Origin: a virus
Direction: 5' to 3' (one strand)
IMG/VR virus record: IMGVR_UViG_3300031249_000002
Coordinates: 1-63,237 of that record
Length of the DNA: 63,237 nt
Below, in pieces: positions 1 through 8,495 of the stretch; positions within the stretch are counted from its first letter, which is position 1, and the number at the start of each line of letters is the position of its first letter. Below the pieces are notes generated by a model that was given only the letters and a program-made list of their open reading frames with translations, searched no databases and was not told where the DNA came from. The position numbers were made by a program, and so were the translations under genes.

Positions 1-5
1 ACGTC

Positions 6-701
6 GTGGCGCGGGGGTCCTCGCACGTCGAGGCGTGGGGGTCCTCGCACGTCGAGGCGTGGGAGTCCTCGCACGTCGTGGCGCGGGGGTCCTCGCACGT
101 CGAGGCGCGGGGGTCCTCGCACGTCGAGGCGTGGGGGTCCTCGCACGTCGAGGCGTGGGAGTCCTCGCACGTCGAGGCGTGGGGGTCTGTTGCCGTCCAC
201 GTTCATTCCGAGTTCTCCGCAGTCGATCTGTTCAGTTTCGCGGTGGCCATCCTGGTGGTCGCCGCCGCGACGAAGGTAGTCAAGAAGTCGACAACGGCAA
301 CGATCGTGTTGCCGGTCGCGCCGACTGGAACTCCGGGGTGGCTGGAAGCTCACGCGATCGAGCCCTCTGAAAAGGTCGTCCTGTACAAACGGGTGTCGAA
401 GGACTGGAAGACTCAGGAGGACACGCCGAACGAAACGGTATGGGAACCGGGGCGCACGCTCGAGCACGGCGCATGGAATCCGACCGAGGAGGAGTGCGGG
501 GGGGGCAAATTCCACGCTGTCCCGCGTCCCTATTTCGGCGACGAGTTCCGTAGCGTCGTCGGGGACAGGTATGTAGCGATCGAGATCGCAGCTGCGGACC
601 TGCACGCCTGGGACAGCTCACCGAGCTACCCGCACAAGATCGCGTTTCGCAAGGGGACGGTGCTGCGCGAGGTCGACCGGTTCGGCAAGGAGATGCCGTG
701 A
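6..701 (+). CDS. Phage protein with N-terminal octapeptide repeat, DUF7666-like C-terminus
   Basis: 231 codons from a GTG at 6; the frame is open to the window edge, so the true N-terminus may lie outside. Residues 1-60 are translated 24-bp repeats (GSSHVEAW). A hydrophobic stretch (FSFAVAILVVAAATKVV) follows, then a globular domain containing ECGGGKFHAVPRPYF and YPHKIAFRKGTVL. The last part resembles small phage proteins I know as DUF7666-like, whose function is unknown. The real start may be after the repeats, in which case the repeats are upstream non-coding DNA. The stop overlaps the next start. Confidence 0.55.
   Translation: MARGSSHVEAWGSSHVEAWESSHVVARGSSHVEARGSSHVEAWGSSHVEAWESSHVEAWGSVAVHVHSEFSAVDLFSFAVAILVVAAATKVVKKSTTATIVLPVAPTGTPGWLEAHAIEPSEKVVLYKRVSKDWKTQEDTPNETVWEPGRTLEHGAWNPTEEECGGGKFHAVPRPYFGDEFRSVVGDRYVAIEIAAADLHAWDSSPSYPHKIAFRKGTVLREVDRFGKEMP
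18..185. repeat. 24-bp tandem repeat, seven copies
   Basis: Seven copies start at 18, 42, 66, 90, 114, 138 and 162, exactly 24 bp apart, with decayed partial copies on both sides. Each unit contains CCTCG-CACGT-CGAGG, a 5-bp hairpin with loop CACGT; the copy at 66 carries CGTGG instead. Read in the frame of the overlapping gene the unit encodes an 8-residue repeat (GSSHVEAW). The window edge lies inside the array, so its true length is unknown. Confidence 0.9.
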
Positions 702-967
702 TGCTCGTCGGTGAGCAGAGCTTTCCCGTCTGGGAATCCTTCGGCGCCGTCGAGGACGCCACCCGCGCCCTCTGCCTCGAGCCCCCGCTACCTCCCTACG
801 CGGTCGTCGACGACGCGCACGACTGGCTCGTGTGGACGTTCGACTCGCTCGACGCGGCAATCGAGTTCGCGTGTGCGTCGGCGTCGTGGGGGTTCACGAG
901 CATCGTCACGACGACGGCGGCGTTGCTGCCGATGCAGCGGAAGGCGCTGAGGGAGCGCAGGCAATGA
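701..967 (+). CDS. Hypothetical small phage protein
   Basis: 88 aa from ATG 701, which overlaps the previous stop by one base; a GTG at 698 is the alternative. The protein is acidic with several aromatic residues (WLVWTFDSLDAAIEFA) and ends in a basic RRQ tail. I recognise no family. The overlap implies translational coupling with the upstream gene. Confidence 0.6.
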   Translation: MLVGEQSFPVWESFGAVEDATRALCLEPPLPPYAVVDDAHDWLVWTFDSLDAAIEFACASASWGFTSIVTTTAALLPMQRKALRERRQ

Positions 968-986
968 ACAGCAAGGGGACCACCAA

Positions 987-1142
987 ATGGGGATGACGAA
1001 ACAGCCGACGCTGGACGAGCGCTGGAGGGACGTCGAGCAGGCGATCACGCTGGCAATGAGCATGATCGTGACGGCGGAGGCCAGCCAGCGGACGCGGACG
1101 CAGGTTGATGAGTTCATCGGACAGATCGGAGCGAAGCCGTGA
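987..1142 (+). CDS. Small helical protein, 51 aa
   Basis: ATG at 987 is preceded by AAGGGGACC, a plausible ribosome binding site. The peptide is predicted to be almost all helix (RWRDVEQAITLAMSMIVTAE) and has no cysteines. It fills the space between two accepted genes, and its stop overlaps the GTG start of the next gene. Function unknown. Confidence 0.55.
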   Translation: MGMTKQPTLDERWRDVEQAITLAMSMIVTAEASQRTRTQVDEFIGQIGAKP

Positions 1143-1408
1143 GCCGTCCGCACTGTTCCGCCGTCGCTGCGCTCGTGGGCGGTCTCCGTCGCCTCGCGGG
1201 CACCACCAACTCGCGCAATCGTCAGCGCCAGGAACGGCGACGCGCGAAGCGTTCACATTCTGCGCCGCGGGAGCTGACCGCCGCGGAGGGAGAGCCGGAT
1301 TGGACCCGGGGATGTTCGAACTGCGGAGCGTCGCCTGTCGTCCCGGTCACTGGCATGTGCGGGCCGTGCACGTTCGGTGAGGCCGACACGGCAGGAGGTG
1401 AGTGGTGA
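1139..1408 (+). CDS. Small zinc-ribbon protein
   Basis: 89 aa from GTG 1139 overlapping the previous TGA. The N-terminal half is Arg-rich and basic. The C-terminal half holds CSNCG and CGPC pairs (residues about 62-65 and 77-80), a CxxC...CxxC zinc knuckle typical of small phage nucleic-acid-binding proteins. It is one of several such proteins in the plus-strand block. Exact role unknown. Confidence 0.6.
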   Translation: MSRPHCSAVAALVGGLRRLAGTTNSRNRQRQERRRAKRSHSAPRELTAAEGEPDWTRGCSNCGASPVVPVTGMCGPCTFGEADTAGGEW

Positions 1409-1668
1409 TGGCCCGCGTGATCGTCCTGCCGCCCCCGACCTCTCCCGCGACGTTCCACGCCATGGCGAGAGAAAGACACCGTCAGGCGGTTGCGCTCCGG
1501 CTCGCGGGCGACTTCGAAGGTTTCTGGGCGCTCCTGGCCGACGTGAAGGCGCTGGACGCGCGGGCGCACGACGCCCGCATCCGCGAGGAACGGCTCGCGC
1601 TGCAGGAAGAGGAGCGGCGGCGGATGGCGCGAGCGCTCGATCTCATCCTCGAGAAGGCGGGTCGATGA
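1408..1668 (+). CDS. Hypothetical coiled-coil protein
   Basis: ATG 1408 is preceded by CAGGAGGTG, a strong ribosome binding site; two in-frame GTG codons just upstream are less likely. The 86-aa product has a long charged helix (ALDARAHDARIREERLALQE) suggestive of a coiled coil. It overlaps the next gene through ATGA. No family recognised. Confidence 0.6.
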   Translation: MARVIVLPPPTSPATFHAMARERHRQAVALRLAGDFEGFWALLADVKALDARAHDARIREERLALQEEERRRMARALDLILEKAGR

Positions 1669-1874
1669 AAGTCTCGGACGCATTACGCACGCTCGCAGTC
1701 GACGCCCGCGCGAGAGCTCGTCATTTCGAAGCACGCGCGGGTCGCGTCGTCGGCTCGAAGGTCGTCCCGTTGCAGGTGCCGAGCGAGCGCGCGGCGGCGG
1801 AGCGTAAGGCGCTCGCGTTCTGGGCTGCCGCGGAACGGATCGAACAGCTCGCGGAGGAGGAAACAAATGTCTGA
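1665..1874 (+). CDS. Hypothetical helical protein
   Basis: 69 aa from ATG 1665 within an ATGA overlap. The reading frame extends upstream, but the coupled ATG is the sensible start. The sequence is Ala/Arg/Glu-rich and helical throughout. It sits directly before the RecE-like gene, whose ribosome binding site (GGAGGAGG) lies inside its 3' end. Function unknown. Confidence 0.55.
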   Translation: MKVSDALRTLAVDARARARHFEARAGRVVGSKVVPLQVPSERAAAERKALAFWAAAERIEQLAEEETNV

Positions 1875-2718
1875 CCGCATCCCATACGAGGACTATGTCG
1901 CAATCGAAGCCGTGAACTGGTCGACGCTCAAGGGGATGCGCCAGTCGCCGCTCCACTACATCTACGGGATCCGCAACCCACGCAAGGATACGCGCTCGCT
2001 CTACACCGGCCGTATCGGCCACGCAGCCGTGTTCGAGCCAGAGCGGTTCGGCTCCTCCTACATCGTCGAGCCCGACTTCGGTGATTGCCGCAAGACTGAC
2101 TACACGACGAAGGAGCAGGCGAAGGTGAACAAGACGAAGCGCGAGGCCTGGCGCAAAGAGCACGCCGGCATGACGCTCGTCACCGCCGAAGTCTGGGCGC
2201 GCGCCGCCGGCATGCGTGACGCCGTCCGCTCGCACCCGGAAGCGGCCCCGTACCTCGAAGCCGGCCTCGCTGAGGAGACGATCACCTGGACCGACGCCGT
2301 TACCGGCATCGCGTGCAAGGGCCGACTCGACTTCATCAGCACGAGCAAGCCCGCCATCATCGACCTCAAGACGACTGCGGACATCCTGCTCGAGAAGTTC
2401 TCGCGGTCGGCGCTGCGCTACGGCTACCACACGCAAGAGGCTTTCTATCGCGACGGTTATATGGTCGCTCGCGGTGTCGAACTCCCGACCGTCATCATCG
2501 CCGTCGAGTCATCGCCACCGTACGACGTGGGCGTCTTCCCGATCGACGAGGACTCGATGCAGCTCGGGTGCGAGGAGTACGCCGCGCTCCTGAAGTCGCT
2601 CCAGTGGTGCCGCTCGACCAACGAATGGCCCGGGCAATACCCGAAGCCGATGCCACTTCGGATGCCCTCGTGGGCGTTCGCTGACTACGACCTGACCGAA
2701 CTCGGATTGGAGGACTGA
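1867..2718 (+). CDS. RecE-like PD-(D/E)XK exonuclease
   Basis: 283 aa. The fold is that of the RecE/exonuclease VIII C-terminal nuclease: an early GHAAVFEP segment (His52), a glutamate in EETITW (about 136-137), Asp155 in KGRLDF, Asp166 and Lys168 in IIDLKTT, and Gln190 in YHTQEAFY. Such enzymes resect one strand of duplex DNA 5'-3' so that a partner can anneal the other. The start has a near-perfect GGAGGAGG site. The next gene is an OB-like protein often found beside phage exonucleases, so the pair probably forms the recombination module. No RecT-type annealase is recognisable. Confidence 0.85.
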   Translation: MSDRIPYEDYVAIEAVNWSTLKGMRQSPLHYIYGIRNPRKDTRSLYTGRIGHAAVFEPERFGSSYIVEPDFGDCRKTDYTTKEQAKVNKTKREAWRKEHAGMTLVTAEVWARAAGMRDAVRSHPEAAPYLEAGLAEETITWTDAVTGIACKGRLDFISTSKPAIIDLKTTADILLEKFSRSALRYGYHTQEAFYRDGYMVARGVELPTVIIAVESSPPYDVGVFPIDEDSMQLGCEEYAALLKSLQWCRSTNEWPGQYPKPMPLRMPSWAFADYDLTELGLED

Positions 2719-3242
2719 TGGCTGAAGCAGCAAAGCAATTGAAGAAACCGAAAAGCTACGACGACCTCTACCCGTCGCGATTTCTCAAGGCCAGCGCCTT
2801 CGACGGCAAGAAGGTGACGTTGACCATTCAGGACTGTCGCCGAGAAGAGCTCGAGGGCGAGAACGGCGAGAAGAAGGTCAAGGCGATCGTTTCGTTCAGG
2901 GAGACGGAGCGCGAGCTGGTCGCGTGCAAAACGAATGGGCTGTGCCTGCGTGACATGTTCGGCACTTCGCTCGCCGGGTGGGTCGGCAAGCGAGTCATCT
3001 TGTTCCCCGACAAGTGGAATGGTGAGCCAGCGATCCGCGTCTGGGGGAGCCCGGACATCAAGGCGCCGTTCGACGTCGAGGTGAAGTTGGCGCGCCGACG
3101 GCCCTTCAAGATGCGCATGCACACGAGCGCTGCCGACGAGAGCAAGGGCGTCGCGAAGCCGGGGGCCGATACGTACCCCGATGACAGCGGCGACGACCCC
3201 GGAACCCATCCGGGTGACCGCGAGCCGGGAGACGAGGGGTAA
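2718..3242 (+). CDS. OB-fold-like recombination-associated phage protein
   Basis: 174 aa; the start overlaps the RecE-like stop. The N-terminal 110 residues show the pattern YPSRFLKA ... KKVTLTI ... FRETERELV ... KTNGLCL ... GKRVILFP. I know this as a widespread small phage family with an OB-like beta pattern next to exonucleases. The C-terminal 40 residues are acidic and disordered, as in single-strand DNA-binding proteins. Role inferred: single-strand DNA binding or exonuclease partner. Confidence 0.6.
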   Translation: MAEAAKQLKKPKSYDDLYPSRFLKASAFDGKKVTLTIQDCRREELEGENGEKKVKAIVSFRETERELVACKTNGLCLRDMFGTSLAGWVGKRVILFPDKWNGEPAIRVWGSPDIKAPFDVEVKLARRRPFKMRMHTSAADESKGVAKPGADTYPDDSGDDPGTHPGDREPGDEG

Positions 3243-3247
3243 CCGAC

Positions 3248-3796
3248 ATGTCCTACGACGAACCGCCCGAACCGACCGAGGAAGAGATGATGGAACACGA
3301 CGCGCACCAAGCGACCACCGAGCACCCGATCGAGATCAAGGGCCTGACTAGCGCGCATGTCGACGCCACCGTGCGCGGCATCGTCAGGTCTCACTACCAG
3401 CTGGACGAACGCATCGAGCGCGAACTCGACCGCGCAATCGAGGAGCGCGTCGGGGCCCTCGTGGAGAGGGTGACCATGGAGCGTGTCGTTGTCGCCATCG
3501 ACGCGGCGATCGCTGAGGGGTTCGACACTTTCGACAAGTGGAACGGTCGCGTTACCGGTCATACCAGCGTCAAGGAGATCATCCACAAGGCGCTGACCGA
3601 GAAGACGCGTGACCAGCACAACCGGAAGGACTCCACGGTCGTCGAGGAGGCAGTTGCCAAGGCCGTCGCTGAGCTCTTCGCCGGTGAGCTGAAGGGTGTC
3701 ATGGGCGAGCTCGTGACGAGCTTCAAGAAACAAGCTGACGACGTGTTCAAGGCGCGAATCGTCGAGGCCCTCAAGGGGGCGGTGGGGATCCGATGA
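3248..3796 (+). CDS. Hypothetical protein of the recombination cluster
   Basis: 182 aa, preceded by GAGGGGT. The N-terminus is acidic (PPEPTEEEMMEHDAH) and the rest is predicted helical with few aromatics, ending in a repeated amphipathic pattern (VTSFKKQADDVFKARIVEALK). No motif recognised. It lies in the same operon as the exonuclease and OB-like genes. Confidence 0.6.
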   Translation: MSYDEPPEPTEEEMMEHDAHQATTEHPIEIKGLTSAHVDATVRGIVRSHYQLDERIERELDRAIEERVGALVERVTMERVVVAIDAAIAEGFDTFDKWNGRVTGHTSVKEIIHKALTEKTRDQHNRKDSTVVEEAVAKAVAELFAGELKGVMGELVTSFKKQADDVFKARIVEALKGAVGIR

Positions 3797-4008
3797 CAGA
3801 GAAGACGAAGCCCCCGCTCTCAATCGGGAGAGCCATCGACCGGATCACGAAGATCCGCTCCGAGCGCGCCGACGCCTGCCGCCAAGCCGCTAACGTCGCC
3901 GGCATCCGCCACACGAAGCGCGAGGGCAAGGTCCTCGACCAGCTCACCGAGCCCGACCGTGCGCGCGTGCTTGCGATGCTCGGCGCCGCCGCGGAGGCCG
4001 TCACATGA
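3793..4008 (+). CDS. Small basic helical protein
   Basis: 71 aa, coupled to its neighbours by ATGA overlaps at both ends. Charged and helical (AIDRITKIRSERADACRQAA). No family recognised; the position suggests an accessory factor of the recombination operon. Confidence 0.55.
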   Translation: MTEKTKPPLSIGRAIDRITKIRSERADACRQAANVAGIRHTKREGKVLDQLTEPDRARVLAMLGAAAEAVT

Positions 4009-4196
4009 ACGCAGCGCAGTGTGACCCCGTTCCCGGGCATCTCGCGCAAGCGTCGTGCGTCGGCCCGAACGGGCGGTGGATCCACCCATGCTGGCGCGGG
4101 GGCGCCGTCTTTTCCGTCGCGGCGGGATACGCATGTCCGATCTGCGGCGAGACCTTCGAGTCGCAGCGCGACGGAACGAACACGAATCGCAATTGA
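4005..4196 (+). CDS. Small zinc-finger-like protein
   Basis: 63 aa from ATG 4005 in an ATGA overlap. It holds an N-terminal C/H-rich segment (CDPVPGH, SCVGPNGRWIHPC) and a CPICGETF pair near the C-terminus, enough ligands for one zinc site. Probably a small nucleic-acid or protein-binding module. Confidence 0.5.
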   Translation: MNAAQCDPVPGHLAQASCVGPNGRWIHPCWRGGAVFSVAAGYACPICGETFESQRDGTNTNRN

Positions 4197-4210
4197 AAGG
4201 GAATCTGAAG

Positions 4211-4393
4211 ATGAAGGTCCGACCGCTGTTCTCGCGCCTGTGGAAGGCCATCACCTCGCCGCGCCGACTGCGGTGTCCTCGGTGCGGGCATGCCGCCAAA
4301 CCGTCGTCGCCGCCAGGCACGATGCGCTGCACGCGGTGCAGCTGGTGCGGCCCCGAGAAGGAGTGCGTCGGAGAAGGGTGGGATCGAGAATGA
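4211..4393 (+). CDS. Zinc-ribbon protein, paralogue of 9428-9613
   Basis: 60 aa from ATG 4211, preceded by GAAAGGGAATC. Ligands are CPRCG (22-25) and CTRCSWCG (40-43), followed by KECVGEGW. The protein 5 kb downstream matches it along its length (MxVRxLFSR, LCPRCG, MRCxRCSW, KECVGxGW), so the two arose by duplication. Role unknown; probably nucleic-acid binding. Confidence 0.6.
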   Translation: MKVRPLFSRLWKAITSPRRLRCPRCGHAAKPSSPPGTMRCTRCSWCGPEKECVGEGWDRE

Positions 4394-6120
4394 AGACGCT
4401 TCGCATCTCCCCGGACCTTGCACTTCCCCTCGACTTCGTAACGCAGGCCACGGCGATCGTCGCGAAGCGCCGCGTCGGAAAGAGCTACACGGCGCGCCGC
4501 CTCACCGAGCAGGTAGTGCGCGCCGGCGTGCAGACCATCATCATCGACCCGAAGGGCGATTGGTGGGGCAGCCGTTCGTCCGCCGACGGGCGATCCGAGG
4601 GCTTGCCGTTGACGATCTTCGGGGGCGAGCACCAGGACGTCCCGCTGACGGCGACATCCGGCGAGCTGCTAGCGGGCATCGCCGTCGAGGAACAGGTCTC
4701 GATGATCGTCGACCTCTCGGAATTCCGGAAGCACGAGATCCCGACGTTCACCGCGCCGTTCCTCGAGCAGCTGTACCGGCTGAAGGCGCGCGAGGCGTAC
4801 CGGACGCCCTTGCTCCTCCTGGTCGACGAGGGCGACGCCATCGCGCCGCAAAAGCCGCAGCCGAACGAAGCGCGCATGCTCGGCGCCGCCGAAGACATCG
4901 TCCGCCGCGGCGGGCAGCGCGGCATCGGTAGCGTCTTCATCACGCAGCGGACTGCGGTGCTCAACAAGAACGTGCTCACCCAGGCGCAAGTCCTGATCGC
5001 GCTCCGAACCATTGCCCCGCAAGACCTCGCCGCGATGAATGCGTGGATCGATGTGCATGGCGAGCCCGCGCAGCGAAAAACGCTCATGGGCTCGTTGCCG
5101 TCGCTGCCCGTCGGCGAGGCCTGGGTCTGGTCGCCAGGGTGGCCCACCGACGACGGCATCTTCCAGCGCGTGAAGGTCGACAGGATCGAAACGTTCGACT
5201 CGGGCGCCACGCCGAAGCCTGGCGAGACACGGATCGCGCCGAAGGTGCTCGCGGCCGTCGACCGCGACCGCATCCGAGATCTCATGGCGCATGCGGTCGA
5301 GGTCTCCGAGGCGAACGACCCGAAGGCGCTCCGGGCCCGGGTCGCGGAGCTCGAGAAGGAGCTCGCGGAGCGGCCCGAGCCCGAGCGCATCGAGGTGCCG
5401 TGCACGGACATCACGGTTGTATCGGCGATCAGCCGAGCGCGCGTCCGGCTAGAAGAGATGCGGGCGCAGCTCGACGAAGCGGTCACGGACATCGGAGCCG
5501 CGCTCTCCTACGCGGAGAAGCGGCCAGCGCTGCCGCCGGCTCTGACGCCAGACGGGCGGCGATACTCGATCGGAGCGCCTCCGGAATCCATCCAGCCTCG
5601 AGCCGCACTCACGCTCCGCCAGAAGACGGCAGGGGCGCGCCGGCACCCCGAAGCCGCGAACGCCCCGCGCGCCCGCAAGGGTGACGGCGTCATGAAGCCA
5701 CACACGCCATTCGGAAGCACTCCAACAATCCCACCCGAAGGATGGACCATGGAAGAAGAACAGCTCTATCAGAAGTTCAAGGCTCGCCTGCTCGAGGAGG
5801 CGCCCGCGCTCGTGCAGGTGCTCGCAACGGCGCCGGAGCTCGAAGTCACCGTCGAGCGGCGCGTCGTCGAGATCGACGGCTCGACCATGAAGGGTCGCCT
5901 CGCGCGCCTCCTTGCCGACGGGTTCCTCGACAGTGGCAAGCGAAACGGTGAGCTCGTGAAGGAGCTCGGGCGCACTGGAACGCAGGTGCATCCGGCTCGC
6001 GTGTCCGAGGCTCTGAGCGAATTCGTTGTCATGCGGCTCATCGAGCGCGATGGAGGCGACAGGTACCGCAAGGCAGAGGGCGCGAAGGTCACGAAGCGAA
6101 CGGTCGAGAGCGGCGGATGA
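4390..6120 (+). CDS. HerA/DUF87-type P-loop ATPase with C-terminal winged helix
   Basis: 576 aa from ATG 4390; the open frame continues upstream to 4021, but that part overlaps two genes and reads as shadow. Walker A is AKRRVGKSY (25-33, Ala in place of the first Gly), Walker B LLLLVDEGD (141-149), and FITQR (183-187) is the sensor-like motif. This is the HerA/FtsK-related pumping ATPase pattern. Residues about 315-375 form a coiled coil; the last 120 look like a winged-helix domain. HerA works with nucleases such as NurA in end processing. Here it follows a RecE-like nuclease and no NurA is visible. Confidence 0.75.
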   Translation: MKTLRISPDLALPLDFVTQATAIVAKRRVGKSYTARRLTEQVVRAGVQTIIIDPKGDWWGSRSSADGRSEGLPLTIFGGEHQDVPLTATSGELLAGIAVEEQVSMIVDLSEFRKHEIPTFTAPFLEQLYRLKAREAYRTPLLLLVDEGDAIAPQKPQPNEARMLGAAEDIVRRGGQRGIGSVFITQRTAVLNKNVLTQAQVLIALRTIAPQDLAAMNAWIDVHGEPAQRKTLMGSLPSLPVGEAWVWSPGWPTDDGIFQRVKVDRIETFDSGATPKPGETRIAPKVLAAVDRDRIRDLMAHAVEVSEANDPKALRARVAELEKELAERPEPERIEVPCTDITVVSAISRARVRLEEMRAQLDEAVTDIGAALSYAEKRPALPPALTPDGRRYSIGAPPESIQPRAALTLRQKTAGARRHPEAANAPRARKGDGVMKPHTPFGSTPTIPPEGWTMEEEQLYQKFKARLLEEAPALVQVLATAPELEVTVERRVVEIDGSTMKGRLARLLADGFLDSGKRNGELVKELGRTGTQVHPARVSEALSEFVVMRLIERDGGDRYRKAEGAKVTKRTVESGG

Positions 6121-6281
6121 GCTACCGACGCTCATCCGTGAAGCGCCGCCGACGGTGGGCGCGGTTCGTGTGGCTGGCCGAGCTCCACCCGTCTGTCGCG
6201 CTCGCCCTGGGCGTCCTCGACGCACGCGATCGGGCGCTCGAGATTCTCGGGCTGACGTCCGAGTTTTGGGGGTGGCGATGA
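6117..6281 (+). CDS. Small basic protein, 54 aa
   Basis: ATG 6117 overlaps the ATPase stop. The N-terminus is strongly basic (SYRRSSVKRRRRWARF) and is followed by a moderately hydrophobic helix (ELHPSVALALGVLDARD). Coupled to the next gene by another ATGA. Unknown function. Confidence 0.5.
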   Translation: MSYRRSSVKRRRRWARFVWLAELHPSVALALGVLDARDRALEILGLTSEFWGWR

Positions 6282-6685
6282 CGTCGTACGTCGACCAGCG
6301 CGTCGCGATTCGCCCGGCCTTCGGCTTCCAGCGCGGCCACGACCTCGGCGGCGGCGTCACGCTGAACCGGCTCCACATCATGGTGAGCGAAGCGAGCGTC
6401 GTGGGCGACTCCCTCGAGCTCCGAGCGGCCGTCGCAGATCGCGATACGGGACAGCCGCTCGCCATAAACTTCTCGGTGTACGAGCCCGGCCTCGCGATCG
6501 CCAAGGGCGAGGAACGCCGCGCGCTCATTCGCGCCGCTCTCCTCGAAGTCCTGGTGCACGAAGTCGACGAGCTCCTCCTCCTGGACGGCGAGCGGAACGA
6601 CCCGCATCCGCCGCCGAAGTACGAAATCACATTCACGCTCGACGGCGACGGCGCCGCCGAGTTGAAGAAGGCCCTCTCACCATGA
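6278..6685 (+). CDS. Hypothetical phage protein
   Basis: 135 aa with a mixed alpha/beta pattern (LNRLHIMVSEASVVGDSLEL) and a C-terminal strand-rich end (YEITFTLDGDGAAELKKAL). No signal peptide or recognised motif. Start chosen at the ATGA overlap. Confidence 0.55.
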   Translation: MTSYVDQRVAIRPAFGFQRGHDLGGGVTLNRLHIMVSEASVVGDSLELRAAVADRDTGQPLAINFSVYEPGLAIAKGEERRALIRAALLEVLVHEVDELLLLDGERNDPHPPPKYEITFTLDGDGAAELKKALSP

Positions 6686-6786
6686 AAAAACTGTTCAGCA
6701 TCGTCATCGGCTACGCGATCGGCTTCGCCGAGATGATCGCGATCGCCATCGGGATGCGCAAGAAGAAGGAGACCGAGAAGCCATGA
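6682..6786 (+). CDS. Single-span membrane peptide, 34 aa
   Basis: Begins MKKLFSIVIGYAIGFAEMIA and ends in a positively charged tail (KKKETEKP), so it is a one-helix inner-membrane peptide with a cytoplasmic C-terminus if the positive-inside rule holds. Both ends overlap neighbouring genes by four bases, which supports its being a real gene despite its size. Function unknown. Confidence 0.5.
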   Translation: MKKLFSIVIGYAIGFAEMIAIAIGMRKKKETEKP

Positions 6787-8495
6787 TCGGCCGCATCGAA
6801 TGGACCGTCCCGCAACCGCCGCGCAAAGCCGTGCTGCTCGTGCAGGTCGAAGGCTTGCACCCCCGCGACGCCACGCCCGCCGACATCGACGCCGCGGGCT
6901 ACGTAGCGTCGGGCATTCTCGACGAGGTCAACGGGCGCCTGAACGCAGTGCTTACCGAGCGAACCACTCTCGAGCGGGAGAACGCCGACCTGAAAGAGAG
7001 CGCCGAGAAGGCGGAGCGGGACAGCACGGATGCTTGGCGCCGTCTTGGCGAAGATGTCTGCCGCCTCCAATCCGAGCGCGACGCATTCAGGCGAGACCTA
7101 GAAGCGCAGCTGGCAGGCAACCTGGAGCTACGCAAACAGTACGGCGCCCGTGACGGTGAGACTATGTTCGACTTCCACGCGCGTGTGCATGCTGAACTGA
7201 AAGAGGCCAAGCAGGGCCACTCCTACATGAGTTCGTACATGGATCAGTACCGAAACGAGTGCAGGACACTTCGCGAGCAACTCGAGAAGACGGAGCGGGA
7301 GAGGGATGCTCTACAGGTCGCCGTCCGGAACATCGCCGAGACGCAGCGGAAGAAATGCGCCGACGAGTGGCGCGCTTACCACAGCGGCAAGTACGAGGAG
7401 TCGGTTCGCGAAGCAATCCTTGACGTACCCCTCGTGACAGCGGAGGCGACGGAGCGGAAGCCGTATCGTGAGCACGCCAGGTTGCTTGGAATTCTCGGCA
7501 TGCGAGCGATTCGAACCGAGGAGAACGCAGACGCTATCGCCGCCCAACTCGACCGCTGGGACGCCAAGCCCGCCGAGCAGGGCGAGTTGCCTAGAAGCGT
7601 GCATCTTCGAAGTCGTTTACCCGGCAAGATAAAACCGGCTTGCGAAGCCATGCTCCCTCCTGGGCACCAATATGGCAACTTCGATGAAGTCACCTGTGAG
7701 CTTTGCCGTAATCAGGTGACCCCCAATAACGAGGCCAAATATCGCGCGCTTGACGTCTCGCCCCCGCAGCCCGCATCCGAAGGGGAGGAAAGACCGGCAT
7801 GGCGCGACGAACCATGCGATCGAACTGAGGGTCAATGCTATGACCAACGGCGAGAAAAGCGTGAGGCAAAAGCTCGCGTTGCAGAACTCGAGTCCTCCCT
7901 CCAATCCACCCGCCGCGAGCTGGATGAGGCGAAGAAAAGGGGCGACATGTACAAGCGGTCCGTCATCGCCAAGGACAACCGCATCGACGACGACACCGAG
8001 ACCATCAATCGATTGCGCGCCGCGCTCTCCTCCCTGCGCAAGGTGGAGCAAGCGCGGCTGGCTGGATTCGCGCGTTATCTCCAAGAGCAAGGCTGCTCGC
8101 TCGGAGAGATGACGGAAGCCGAGCTGGCGGACGCTGCTGCCACTTACAGGTCCACGCCCCAGCCCGAGCAACCCGACACCAAGGCGGTCTGCACTCCCGG
8201 CAACGTCGGGGCGTATCTAGTGTCGCGGCCCGAGCAGGCGAAGGAACCCACCATGAGCACGACACCCAAAGAAATGGCCCAGCGCGCGCGTGAGATGTTC
8301 ATGGACCCGCATTTCAAGTCCGCCGCCGACATCGTAAACGAGATGTGGCGGATGGCGGGGGACACGGAGGAGCAATCAGAGCAGGCGAAGGAGTGCAACG
8401 GGTGCATAGTTGGCGCTCGAGGCTCTCTCGACCTTTCGCCAATTGTCGGTCGTGTCGAGGACTGCCCCAAGCACGGCACCGGGCGGGGGGAGTGA
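6783..8495 (+). CDS. Large coiled-coil protein with Cys clusters
   Basis: 570 aa. Residues about 45-125 and 140-190 are heptad-rich coiled coils (LTERTTLERENADLKESAEK). The middle carries C..H and CELC clusters (about 290-312). A second coiled coil spans 355-430, and the C-terminus has CNGC and CPKH. The mosaic of helix and small zinc clusters suggests stepwise accretion of modules. A scaffold or nucleic-acid-bridging role is possible but not shown. Unknown family. Confidence 0.6.
   Translation: MIGRIEWTVPQPPRKAVLLVQVEGLHPRDATPADIDAAGYVASGILDEVNGRLNAVLTERTTLERENADLKESAEKAERDSTDAWRRLGEDVCRLQSERDAFRRDLEAQLAGNLELRKQYGARDGETMFDFHARVHAELKEAKQGHSYMSSYMDQYRNECRTLREQLEKTERERDALQVAVRNIAETQRKKCADEWRAYHSGKYEESVREAILDVPLVTAEATERKPYREHARLLGILGMRAIRTEENADAIAAQLDRWDAKPAEQGELPRSVHLRSRLPGKIKPACEAMLPPGHQYGNFDEVTCELCRNQVTPNNEAKYRALDVSPPQPASEGEERPAWRDEPCDRTEGQCYDQRREKREAKARVAELESSLQSTRRELDEAKKRGDMYKRSVIAKDNRIDDDTETINRLRAALSSLRKVEQARLAGFARYLQEQGCSLGEMTEAELADAAATYRSTPQPEQPDTKAVCTPGNVGAYLVSRPEQAKEPTMSTTPKEMAQRAREMFMDPHFKSAADIVNEMWRMAGDTEEQSEQAKECNGCIVGARGSLDLSPIVGRVEDCPKHGTGRGE

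Noticed and set aside
18-185. CRISPR-like array at the left edge.
   Set aside because: The 24-bp units are directly adjacent with no spacers, and no cas genes are present.
4021-4389. N-terminal extension of the HerA-type ATPase.
   Set aside because: It overlaps two small genes with zinc motifs, and ATG 4390 sits in a standard ATGA overlap.
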